Shown here: in pieces, positions 25,144-32,995 of the stretch
Layout of the letters: every line of letters starts with the position of its first letter
Position numbering within the stretch: position 1 is the stretch's first letter
Translations under genes and position numbers: made by a program
NCBI GenBank assembly: GCA_947167155.1
Contig: CAMVHB010000001.1
Span: 1 to 64,000, forward strand
Direction of reading: 5' to 3'
Origin: an uncultured Lachnospiraceae bacterium
GTDB lineage: Bacteria; Bacillota; Clostridia; Lachnospirales; Lachnospiraceae
Length of the DNA: 64,000 nucleotides
The notes under the pieces: model-generated
Told to the model about the DNA's origin: nothing
Seen by the model: the letters and a program-made list of their open reading frames with translations, nothing else
Databases searched by the model: none

Positions 25144-26427
25144 TTAAGAACGGTAATCCCCGTTTATCTTCACATAGTCATATGTCAGGTCGCAACCAAA
25201 GGCTCTTGCCTCTTCATTTCCTCTCTTCATATCGCAGACAATTATCACATGCTTTCCGGATAATATCTCTGTCGCCTTTTCTTCGCTGAAGAGCGCTGAA
25301 ACTCCATCACGGGCGAGCGGGAAATCAAAGAGCTCATAAGGATAAGGCTTCCCCTCAACATCAAAGGACAATTCTTTTTTTGGTCCCTCACCCTTGAGGA
25401 TATAGATGTCTGTATGGTCGGGATCAAAGGAAACGCCGGAGTAACCGAGGGCGCACATTATCCTTCCCCAGTTTGCGTCATTTCCAAAGACAGCGGCCTT
25501 TGTGAGATCAGAGCCTATAACTGACTTTGAAAGCGTGACAGCTTCATCATGGGTTGACGCATTTATGACCCTGCACTCCATCAGCTTTGTGGCCCCTTCA
25601 CCGTCCTCGGCCATAGACATGGCAAGGAACTTTGTAACGATCGAAAGGGCTGAAAGGAAGGCCTTGTAGCCTTCTTCATCTTCGCTCATTATCTTCTTGT
25701 TGCCCGAAAGACCGTTTGAAAGCAGGAAGCAGCTGTCATTCGTAGACATATCACCGTCTACCGAGATCATATTAAAGCTCTTTCCAACGCAGGTGATAAG
25801 CGCCTTTTGAAGAAGCTTTCTGTCCATTGAAACATCAGTCGTGATAAAGGAAAGCATGGTACACATATTGGGATGGATCATGCCGGAGCCCTTTGCCATC
25901 GCGCCGATCGTCACTTCAGTACCGTCTATCTCAAATGAAAGAGATACCTCCTTTTCATGGGTATCTGTGGTAAGAATTGCGCGGGCTGCCGCATTTGCAT
26001 CCTTTGCGCTGCTCTTCAGAGTGCCTTTCATCATATCGATCCCGGACTTTATCTTTTCGATATCAAAAAGCTGTCCTATGACGCCTGTGGAGGCTACAAG
26101 GACAGAGTCGTCAGGAATCGAAAGAGACTTTGATACGGCGGAAGCTGTCTCTCTGCAGAGCTTCATCCCTTCTTCTCCGCATGATGCATTTGCGATCCCT
26201 GTATTTACGACTATGGCCTGTATCCCCGCCTCTTTTTCAAGAAGTCCCATATCGAATTTCACAGGAGCCGCCTTTACAACATTTGAAGTAAAGGTTCCCG
26301 CATAGACGCAGGGCTTCTCCGAAAATATGAGCGCCATATCCGGGTGTTTTTCATACTTGATCCCGGCAGCAACAGATGAAACACAAAAGCCCTTCGGTGC
26401 GCATACACCGCCTTCTACTATCCTCAT
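25144..26427 (-). CDS. argJ: ArgJ: ornithine/glutamate acetyltransferase
   Basis: This 427-residue enzyme moves the acetyl group from acetylornithine to glutamate and may also acetylate glutamate from acetyl-CoA. The precursor cleaves itself at the conserved Thr, here Thr190 in GSGMIHPNMCTML, which becomes the nucleophile of the beta chain. STGVIGQL and NDSCFLLSNG also match. The Cys before Thr190 replaces the Ala found in many homologues. The start MRIVEGGVCAPKGF is normal, with AAGGAAAAG upstream. It follows the GNAT gene by 15 bases. Confidence 0.93.
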   Translation of the reverse strand: MRIVEGGVCAPKGFCVSSVAAGIKYEKHPDMALIFSEKPCVYAGTFTSNVVKAAPVKFDMGLLEKEAGIQAIVVNTGIANASCGEEGMKLCRETASAVSKSLSIPDDSVLVASTGVIGQLFDIEKIKSGIDMMKGTLKSSAKDANAAARAILTTDTHEKEVSLSFEIDGTEVTIGAMAKGSGMIHPNMCTMLSFITTDVSMDRKLLQKALITCVGKSFNMISVDGDMSTNDSCFLLSNGLSGNKKIMSEDEEGYKAFLSALSIVTKFLAMSMAEDGEGATKLMECRVINASTHDEAVTLSKSVIGSDLTKAAVFGNDANWGRIMCALGYSGVSFDPDHTDIYILKGEGPKKELSFDVEGKPYPYELFDFPLARDGVSALFSEEKATEILSGKHVIIVCDMKRGNEEARAFGCDLTYDYVKINGDYRS

Positions 26428-26442
26428 ATTTTGCTCTTTTCC

Positions 26443-26910
26443 TTACTTGTTGAAATGTGTGATATTTTCGTCATTCAGCGGCATCTCGTAATAATTGATG
26501 TCGCCCCTCTCCGTAAATCCCTCAGCGTTCCAAAAGAGGTTTCCGACCTCATTTCCCTTGAAGGCTATGAGGGTAACCTTGTTGATATGCTCTCTCTTCA
26601 GCGCATCCATCGCATAACGCACCATCGCGCGTCCTATGCCCCGCCGCCTGTGATCACTTGAGACACAGACGTGATAGAAGCAGGCGTTTCGCCCGTCAGA
26701 GCCGCAGAGTATCGAGCCTACTATCCTTCCGTCAGGAAGAGATGCCACGATCGATGTCTTTGGATTTCTTTTGATGAAACGCTCCACAAACTCCTTTGAG
26801 TCGTCTATCGTCCTTATGCCAAAGCCCTTGATCGTCATCCAAAGCGCTCTGACCGCCTCTATGTCGCCCATCTCCATGGGGCGGACATAGAATAATGTCT
26901 CCTCCTTCAA
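26443..26910 (-). CDS. GNAT-family acetyltransferase inside the arginine operon
   Basis: This 155-residue single-domain GNAT has motif A as VSSDHRRRGIGRAMVRYAMD (about 90-110), which binds acetyl-CoA. The substrate is not evident. Its apparent TTG start overlaps the argC stop in TTGA, and a strong AAGGAGGAG lies just inside the frame, so initiation is uncertain; translational coupling to argC is likely. Its place between argC and argJ suggests a role in arginine metabolism, such as N-acetylglutamate priming, but it lacks the amino acid kinase domain of classic ArgA, and a different amino acid or amine could be the substrate. Confidence 0.85.
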   Translation of the reverse strand: MKEETLFYVRPMEMGDIEAVRALWMTIKGFGIRTIDDSKEFVERFIKRNPKTSIVASLPDGRIVGSILCGSDGRNACFYHVCVSSDHRRRGIGRAMVRYAMDALKREHINKVTLIAFKGNEVGNLFWNAEGFTERGDINYYEMPLNDENITHFNK

Positions 26911-27992
26911 AACGCACTCACCTTGTCAAGCCCTTCCTCCTCGGGGAGTTTGAACATAATATTCATATTCTGGACTGCCTGTCCTGCTGCCCCTTTTACG
27001 AGGTTATCAAGGGCACCGGCCATGACTACCCTCTTTGTCCTCTCATCGATCGTAAAGCCTATATCCGTAAATTCGGAGCGGGAGGTAAATCGTGTCTCCG
27101 GCCACGTTCCTTTTGGAAGAAGCCTGATGAAATGCTCGTTTCCGTAATGCTTCGAGTAGGCTTTTCTTATCATTTCATCGTCGGGATAGCTGCCGTCAGG
27201 AAGTACCTTAAGGGAAGCATATTCCGTCGAAAGGATCCCGCGGTGCATAGGGATGAGATGCGGAGTGAAATTGATGAGAATGGGAGAGCCGTCGCCGCCT
27301 GCGCTTTGTTTCGCATAGCCAAGCTGCTCCTCTATCTCCGGCGTGTGTCTGTGCGTAGTGACACCGTAGGGCTTCACAGATTCATTCACCTCGCAAAACA
27401 GGTTTTGAACCTTTGCGGAGCGGCCTGCTCCTGAGGTTCCGCTCTTTGCGTCTACTATCAATGTATCAGTATCTATGAGACCTTCAGCAACAAGAGGATA
27501 AGCTGTAAGTATCGAGCATGTGGTAAAGCAGCCGGGATTTGCGATGAGGCGCGCGTCTTTTATTCTTTCCCTGTTGATCTCGCAAAGCCCATACACAGCC
27601 TCTGAAAGAAGGGACGGGTCATCATTTCTCTCAATTCCCGGATACCATTTCTTATAAACCTCGATGTCCTTCAGCCTGTAATCCGCGGAAAGATCAATGA
27701 CCTTTGCCTTTGAAAGTATGTCCTGTGTCAGACAGGAGGAAAGGTAACCCTGCGGAGTCGCAGTAAATATGACATCGCATTCCTCAGCCATGAGCTCTAG
27801 CGAGGGCTCACGAAGGACATCATATTTTTCATCTACCAGCCCTCTGAAATTTCCGAATATGTCAGAAAACCTCTGTCCGGCATAGCTCCTTGAAGCGTAG
27901 AATACGCACTCTGCCGAAGGGTGTTCAAGTATTATCCTTGCGATCTCTTCTCCGGCGTAGCCTGTCGCACCTAAAATACCGACCTTTATCAT
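26907..27992 (-). CDS. argC: N-acetyl-gamma-glutamyl-phosphate reductase
   Basis: This 361-residue NADPH enzyme makes N-acetylglutamate semialdehyde. The start VGILGATGYAGEE is the nucleotide-binding loop, Cys155 in NPGCFTTCSILTAYPL is the nucleophile and LIPMHRGILST supplies the catalytic His. The ATG at 27992 is chosen because AAAGGAAGG lies upstream; a frame extension to 28037 crosses the promoter. It is the first gene of argC-GNAT-argJ-argB-argD and is divergent from argG. Confidence 0.95.
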   Translation of the reverse strand: MIKVGILGATGYAGEEIARIILEHPSAECVFYASRSYAGQRFSDIFGNFRGLVDEKYDVLREPSLELMAEECDVIFTATPQGYLSSCLTQDILSKAKVIDLSADYRLKDIEVYKKWYPGIERNDDPSLLSEAVYGLCEINRERIKDARLIANPGCFTTCSILTAYPLVAEGLIDTDTLIVDAKSGTSGAGRSAKVQNLFCEVNESVKPYGVTTHRHTPEIEEQLGYAKQSAGGDGSPILINFTPHLIPMHRGILSTEYASLKVLPDGSYPDDEMIRKAYSKHYGNEHFIRLLPKGTWPETRFTSRSEFTDIGFTIDERTKRVVMAGALDNLVKGAAGQAVQNMNIMFKLPEEEGLDKVSAF

Positions 27993-28020
27993 AAAAAGCC
28001 TTCCTTTCAACCGTCCGAAG

Positions 28021-28054
28021 ATTATAGCAAATCTCATAAAAATAATAAAGTAAG
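28021..28054 (-). promoter_or_regulatory. argC operon promoter
   Basis: A perfect TATAAT (28026-28021) lies on the minus strand. A weak -35 (TTTATT, near 28049-28044) is 17 bases upstream. The leader is about 20-25 bases. The -35 side overlaps that of the argG promoter region. Confidence 0.5.
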
Positions 28055-28057
28055 TGT

Positions 28058-28085
28058 TTGCGCAGCCTTTCTTTTAAAGTATAAT
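28058..28085 (+). promoter_or_regulatory. argG promoter
   Basis: TTGCGC (28058-28063) and TATAAT (28080-28085) are 16 bases apart. The expected leader is about 40 bases and ends in AAAGGACAAAGAG before the ATG. Confidence 0.55.
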
Positions 28086-28131
28086 ATGTAGCCGTACTTA
28101 ATTATTTTTCAGTCAAAGAAAGGACAAAGAG

Positions 28132-29355
28132 ATGGCAAAGGAAAAAGTTATACTCGCCTATTCCGGCGGTCTTGACACCACGGCTATAATACCCTGGCTC
28201 AAGGAAAATTATGATTATGATGTGGTCTGCTGCTGCGTTGACTGCGGGCAGGAATCAGAGCTTGACGGACTTGAAGAGAGGGCAAAGCTCTCCGGCGCTG
28301 AGAAACTCTACATTGAAGACATCACGGACGACTTTTCCGACAATTACATCGTTCCCTGCGTTCAGGCAGGCGCTGTCTATGAGCACAAATACCTTCTCGG
28401 CACCTCAATGGCTCGCCCTGCGATCGCAAAACGGCTCGTCGAGATCGCGCGCAAGGAAGGCGCAACGACTATCTGCCACGGCGCGACAGGAAAGGGAAAT
28501 GACCAGATCCGCTTCGAGCTCGGCATCAAAGCTCTCGCTCCCGATCTAAAGATAATAGCTGCATGGCGCGATCCCAAGTGGACGATGGACTCAAGGGAAT
28601 CAGAGCTCAAGTATGTCCACGACCACGGCATTGACCTTCCCTTCTCTGATGACAATTCCTATTCAAGAGACAGGAATCTCTGGCATATAAGCCACGAAGG
28701 TCTTGAACTTGAGGATCCCGCAAACGCACCGGAATATGATCATCTCCTCGTCCTCGGAGTCACTCCCGAGAAGGCTCCCGACAAGTCAACTGAAGTCACG
28801 ATGACCTTTGAAAAAGGCGTTCCGAAGTCCGTGAACGGAAAAGAGATGAAGGTCTCCGATATCATAAGGACCTTGAACAAGCTCGGCGGGGAAAACGGTA
28901 TAGGGATAATCGATATCGTTGAAAACCGTGTCGTCGGAATGAAGTCAAGAGGCGTTTACGAAACTCCCGGCGGAACCATCCTGATGGAAGCCCATGACCA
29001 GCTCGAGGAACTCATCCTTGACAGAGAGACAATGGAGATGAAAAAGAAGATAGGCTCGTCCTTCGCCCAGACCGTATATGAGGGCAAGTGGTTCACCCCT
29101 CTTCGTGAAGCTATGCAGGCCTTCATCGAGAGCACTCAAAGGTATGTGACCGGCGAAGTGAAATTCCGTCTCTACAAGGGAAATATAATAAAGGCGGGTA
29201 CAACCTCACCTTATTCACTCTATTCCGAGTCCCTCGCATCCTTCACAACGGGAGATCTCTATGACCATCATGACGCCCAGGGCTTCATCACCCTCTTCGG
29301 CCTTCCTTCAAAGGTCAGGGCTATGAAGCTTCAGGAGCTTCACGGAAAGAACTGA
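28132..29355 (+). CDS. argG: Argininosuccinate synthase
   Basis: This 407-residue ATP pyrophosphatase-type enzyme joins citrulline and aspartate. The N-terminal AYSGGLDTT is the ATP-binding P-loop, and CHGATGKGNDQIRFE and SPYSLYSESLASF are signatures. AAAGGAC lies about eight bases before the ATG. It is divergent from the argC operon. No argH follows; ligA is convergent, so argininosuccinate lyase must be encoded elsewhere. Codon use fits its neighbours. Confidence 0.96.
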   Translation: MAKEKVILAYSGGLDTTAIIPWLKENYDYDVVCCCVDCGQESELDGLEERAKLSGAEKLYIEDITDDFSDNYIVPCVQAGAVYEHKYLLGTSMARPAIAKRLVEIARKEGATTICHGATGKGNDQIRFELGIKALAPDLKIIAAWRDPKWTMDSRESELKYVHDHGIDLPFSDDNSYSRDRNLWHISHEGLELEDPANAPEYDHLLVLGVTPEKAPDKSTEVTMTFEKGVPKSVNGKEMKVSDIIRTLNKLGGENGIGIIDIVENRVVGMKSRGVYETPGGTILMEAHDQLEELILDRETMEMKKKIGSSFAQTVYEGKWFTPLREAMQAFIESTQRYVTGEVKFRLYKGNIIKAGTTSPYSLYSESLASFTTGDLYDHHDAQGFITLFGLPSKVRAMKLQELHGKN

Positions 29356-29362
29356 TATCACC

Positions 29363-29395
29363 TAAGGAAACGCTGATCAGATCAGCGTTTCCTTA
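29363..29395. terminator. Perfect 15-bp hairpin between argG and ligA
   Basis: TAAGGAAACGCTGAT (29363-29377) pairs with ATCAGCGTTTCCTTA (29381-29395) across CAG. It lies eight bases after the argG stop and contains the last codons and stop of ligA. Neither side is followed by a good U-tract, so it may stabilise both mRNA ends or terminate poorly. Confidence 0.6.
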
Positions 29396-31356
29396 AATCT
29401 TTCAATGAATTCATCCTCGGAGATAATGGGGATGGAAAGCTCCCGGGCTTTTTGATTTTTGTTTGAGGTGCTGTTTAGATCATTGTTTATGAGGAAGGAC
29501 GTCTTCTTTGAGACGGAGCCGGTGACCGTGCCTCCCTGAGACTCGATATAGGCTTTCACTTCGTTTCTGTTCTTGAACTTGAAAACATCCCCCGTGATCA
29601 CAAAAGTAAGACCCTTGCACTTTTCACCCGCAGGGGTCTTTTCTTTTTCCCTTATCGTGACAAGAGACAAGAGCTTTGAGAGGACCGCCTGATTCTCCTC
29701 ATCCTTAGCCCAGCGCACAAAGGAGGCGCTCTTCTCAGGACCTATCCCTTCTATCCCGGAAAAAACTTTTTCGTCATCTGTTTCTTCCGCAGTTTTAAAA
29801 AGCTCAGTGAGGGTGCAATCTGAAAGCAGCCTCTTTGCTACATCCTGCCCGACAAGCGGTATGGAAAGCGAAAACAGGAATTTCTCAGCATCAACGGTCA
29901 AGGCTTTTTCAACAGAGGCTTTGATATTCTCCGCGCTCTTCTCCCCGAAGCCGTCAAGGAGCACGATCTCCTCCCTGTGATCAGGCAATCGAAGGATATC
30001 AGAAAGATCGCTTATCCATCCGAGATTAATGAAGCGCTGCAGAGTCATTTCAGAGATCCCGTCTATATCCATCCCGTCTTTTGAGACAAAACGCGAGAAC
30101 TTTCTAAGCTGCTTCGCGGGACACTTCTCATTTGAGCAGCGAAGTGTTTTCGTTTTGCTTATCTCTGAAACCCGAACATAGGTCTTCTCACCGCAAACGG
30201 GACAGGTATCGGGGATAATGAGTTCCCCCTTCTTCTCCTTGACCGCGATCACCTTTGGTATTATCTTGTTTGCCTTTATGACGGAAAGAATACTTCCCTT
30301 ATCACCGATCGAAAGGCGCTCACATTCTGATATATTGCAAAGAGAGGCTCTTTTCACCGTGGTCCCCTCAAGTGCAACAGGTTCAAATACCGCGACGGGA
30401 GTTATTGAGCCTGTTGCACAGCTCCATTCTATGTATGAAAGAGGAGTATCGACTGACTCATCAGCCCATTTGAAGGCGAAGCCCGCCCTCGTGGCGTGAT
30501 GTCCGGTTACAGAGCCTCCCGCAGCATAGACTGTGTCATCATAGCCTGCCACAAGTCCGTCAACCGGATAGGGATTCTCATTGGACGTAACCTTCAAAGT
30601 CCATCTTTCTATCGCGTCAGAGATATTTGAAAGTGAAGGTTCACCTATCAGTTCCCTTTCAACAGGCTGAAAGCCGAGAGACGAAAGCCGCTCCATCCTC
30701 TCTCCCCATGAAACTATCTCCTCATCACAGTGGACAAGCGTAAAGGGGATAAAGTTTATCCTCCTTCTTTTCACCTCATCTTTGTCCTTCAGGGAAAGAG
30801 AACCTGAGGCGAGGTTCCTCGGATTTGCATAATCCTCCTTTGATTCGAGCATGAATTCTTCAAAGTCTTTGTATGAAATAACGGCCTCTCCTCTTATCAC
30901 AAGGTGCCCTTCGTGATCTATTCTTGGAAGGACACCGTTTATCGAATCGGATAAGTGTGTGATGTCGGTTCCAACGTGTCCGTTCCCTCTTGTTACAAGG
31001 CGTTTCAGCTTCCCATCATCATATGTTGCAACAAGGGTGAGACCGTCAAGCTTCCAGGAAAGCCAGATGGGGCGGTTCTCAGCCCATTTGTAAAGTTCAT
31101 TTACATCCTTTGTCTTTGCAAGGGAAAGGGCCGGATATTCGTGCTCCACCTTCCTTCCTGCGGTGTCGTCCCTTGAAACGTTTGCAGTAGGGCTATCGGG
31201 AAGCACCTGCCCCGTTGACTTTTCAAGAGACAAAAGCTCATCAAAAAGAGCGTCCCATTCATGGTCGCTCATGAGCTCGGGAAGCCCGTTATAATAATTA
31301 TCGGACGCCGCGTTGAGGCGCCCGATAAGCTCTTTCATCCGATCAAGATCACTCAC
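29377..31356 (-). CDS. ligA: NAD-dependent DNA ligase
   Basis: This 659-residue ligase seals nicks in replication and repair. An NAD-binding Ia domain leads into the adenylation domain with Lys102 in SWKLDGLTL. OB-fold, a four-cysteine zinc finger (CPVC and CSNEKC), helix-hairpin-helix motifs and a C-terminal BRCT domain follow. A GTG at 31356 is chosen because AAAGGATG lies six bases upstream and the resulting SDLDRMKELIGRLN resembles family N-termini; ATGs at 31365 and 31338 are alternatives. With the GTG it overlaps the metA stop by eight bases. Its stop lies inside a strong hairpin. Confidence 0.94.
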   Translation of the reverse strand: MSDLDRMKELIGRLNAASDNYYNGLPELMSDHEWDALFDELLSLEKSTGQVLPDSPTANVSRDDTAGRKVEHEYPALSLAKTKDVNELYKWAENRPIWLSWKLDGLTLVATYDDGKLKRLVTRGNGHVGTDITHLSDSINGVLPRIDHEGHLVIRGEAVISYKDFEEFMLESKEDYANPRNLASGSLSLKDKDEVKRRRINFIPFTLVHCDEEIVSWGERMERLSSLGFQPVERELIGEPSLSNISDAIERWTLKVTSNENPYPVDGLVAGYDDTVYAAGGSVTGHHATRAGFAFKWADESVDTPLSYIEWSCATGSITPVAVFEPVALEGTTVKRASLCNISECERLSIGDKGSILSVIKANKIIPKVIAVKEKKGELIIPDTCPVCGEKTYVRVSEISKTKTLRCSNEKCPAKQLRKFSRFVSKDGMDIDGISEMTLQRFINLGWISDLSDILRLPDHREEIVLLDGFGEKSAENIKASVEKALTVDAEKFLFSLSIPLVGQDVAKRLLSDCTLTELFKTAEETDDEKVFSGIEGIGPEKSASFVRWAKDEENQAVLSKLLSLVTIREKEKTPAGEKCKGLTFVITGDVFKFKNRNEVKAYIESQGGTVTGSVSKKTSFLINNDLNSTSNKNQKARELSIPIISEDEFIERFKETLI

Positions 31357-32278
31357 TTTTTTCATCCTTTCCGAGGAAAATGAAGGGTGTGTTCTGGTAA
31401 ACATAATAATTCAGCCAGTTCGTGTAGAAGGTGTTCGCATGCCCTCTCCACTGCAGCATCGGCTTCATATTCTCGTCATCATTGGGATAATAATTCACGG
31501 GCTTGTGCTGCTTGATCCCCTCCGAAAGATCCCTTCTGTATTCCTTATCAAGAGTCATTCTGTCATATTCGGGATGCCCCATCACAAAAATCTGGCTCCC
31601 GTCATTATTCATGAGAAGGAAGACCCCGGCCTCCGGTGAATCCGCAAGAACGATGAGGTCGCTGTTTTGCTTGATCTCGTCCGTATCCGATTCCGTATAC
31701 CTTGAATGCGGCGCCATGAAATAATCGTCAAAGCCCCTTACGAGCGGCACCTTCCTGTGATGCACCCTGTGAGCGAAGATGCCAAAGAGCTTCTCCGGCA
31801 GGAACCTCTTTCCTATCCCGTAATGATAATAAAGCCCCGCCTGCGCTCCCCAGCAAAGATGAAGGGTCGAGGTGACGTGAGTCTTCGTCCACTCGAAGAT
31901 CTTTTTCATCTCGCTCCAGTAATCCACATCCTCAAATTCGAGATTCTCTATCGGCGCCCCGGTGATGATGAAGCCATCATAATAATTTTCCTTTATGTCA
32001 TCAAAGACGTCATAGAACTTGTTGAGATGTGACATGGATGTATGCTTTGCCTCATGGGTGCTTGTCATGAGAAATGACACATTGACCTGGAGCGGCGTAT
32101 TTGAAAGCATACGTAGTATCTGAAGCTCCGTGTCCTCCTTTAAGGGCATCAGGTTCAGTATACAGATATCAAGCGGTCTGATATCCTGATGGAGGGCCCT
32201 TGTGTCGTCCATCACGAAAATATTCTCGTTTTCAAGTATTCCCTTTACGGGTAGATCATTTGCTATCTTGATCGGCAT
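31349..32278 (-). CDS. metA: MetA family homoserine O-acyltransferase (predicted acetyl-specific)
   Basis: This 309-residue enzyme activates homoserine for methionine synthesis. The nucleophile is Cys142 in LHLCWGAQAGLYYHYG, and the His and Glu of the triad are present downstream. Position 111 (ITGAPIENLEF) is Glu. In this family Glu111 goes with acetyl-CoA and Gly111 with succinyl-CoA, so I predict O-acetylhomoserine as product despite the usual succinyltransferase label. AAGGAG lies seven bases before the ATG. It overlaps rluF by 23 bases upstream and ligA downstream. Confidence 0.93.
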   Translation of the reverse strand: MPIKIANDLPVKGILENENIFVMDDTRALHQDIRPLDICILNLMPLKEDTELQILRMLSNTPLQVNVSFLMTSTHEAKHTSMSHLNKFYDVFDDIKENYYDGFIITGAPIENLEFEDVDYWSEMKKIFEWTKTHVTSTLHLCWGAQAGLYYHYGIGKRFLPEKLFGIFAHRVHHRKVPLVRGFDDYFMAPHSRYTESDTDEIKQNSDLIVLADSPEAGVFLLMNNDGSQIFVMGHPEYDRMTLDKEYRRDLSEGIKQHKPVNYYPNDDENMKPMLQWRGHANTFYTNWLNYYVYQNTPFIFLGKDEKSE

Positions 32279-32990
32279 TATAAAGCTCCTTAAAAAGCTC
32301 CCTTTCTTCCTCAGGAGTGATCCTTCTATAGGACCCCTCCCTGATATTATCTACGAAGAGGTTCATTATCCGAAACCTCATGAGATCCAAAACCTTGTAC
32401 GAAAGAGCCTCGCACATCCGCCTGATCTGGCGGTTCAGCCCCTGAGTCAAAGTAATATCAAAGCTCATCTCCCCTGTCCTTTTGACTTTGCATTTTCTCG
32501 TCTTCACAGAAAGTTCCGGGAGATAGACTCCTTCCTTCATTTTTTCGATGAAGCCTTCCGTCAAAGGCTTGTCTACCCTGACATGGTATTCCTTTTCATG
32601 CTTCCTGCTGCCCTTCATTATGTCATTTACTATGCTGCCGTCATCAGTCAGAAGAATGAGACCGTGGGAATCCTTATCAAGCCTTCCTATGGTGAATATC
32701 CTGGTAGGATAGTTTATGAAATCTATGATATTGTTCTTTTCTCTTTTTTCCTCTGTACAGACTATGCCGCAAGGCTTATTAAAAAGGAGGAGTGTCCTCT
32801 CCTCCTTTTTTGAAAGTACTTTTTTGTCAAAAACCACCTCATCTTCAGGAAAAACCTGCATACCGGTCTTTGCTGCACGCCCGTTGACGAAAACGCGCCC
32901 TTCCTCTATGAGGCGATCCGCCTCCCTCCTCGAGCAGACACCCGCTGCTGAAAGGAACCTGTTTATCCTGATGCTATCCTGCTCTGTCAA
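32256..32990 (-). CDS. rluF: RluF-type 23S rRNA pseudouridine synthase
   Basis: This 244-residue protein has an N-terminal S4 RNA-binding domain (about 6-55) and a RsuA/RluB/RluE/RluF-type catalytic domain with the nucleophile Asp105 in IGRLDKDSHGL. QGLNRQIRRM and the RITPEEERELFKEL tail favour RluF, which modifies U2604 of 23S rRNA and also tRNA-Tyr in E. coli. The start is a TTG at 32990, five bases after the stop of the SH3 protein and with no clear ribosome binding site, so translational coupling is likely. Confidence 0.87.
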   Translation of the reverse strand: MTEQDSIRINRFLSAAGVCSRREADRLIEEGRVFVNGRAAKTGMQVFPEDEVVFDKKVLSKKEERTLLLFNKPCGIVCTEEKREKNNIIDFINYPTRIFTIGRLDKDSHGLILLTDDGSIVNDIMKGSRKHEKEYHVRVDKPLTEGFIEKMKEGVYLPELSVKTRKCKVKRTGEMSFDITLTQGLNRQIRRMCEALSYKVLDLMRFRIMNLFVDNIREGSYRRITPEEERELFKELYNADQDSK

Positions 32991-32995
32991 TGGAT

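Noticed and set aside
27993..28131. Possible ArgR operators between argC and argG
   Set aside because: AT-rich segments such as ATTATTTTTATGAG recall an ARG box core, but the flanking positions do not fit well enough to call a site.
32958..32990. TTGACA with GATAAA 17 bases downstream at the start of rluF
   Set aside because: A promoter starting inside the gene would not serve rluF and is unneeded for metA, which is coupled by overlap. TTGACA here is the start codon and next codon.
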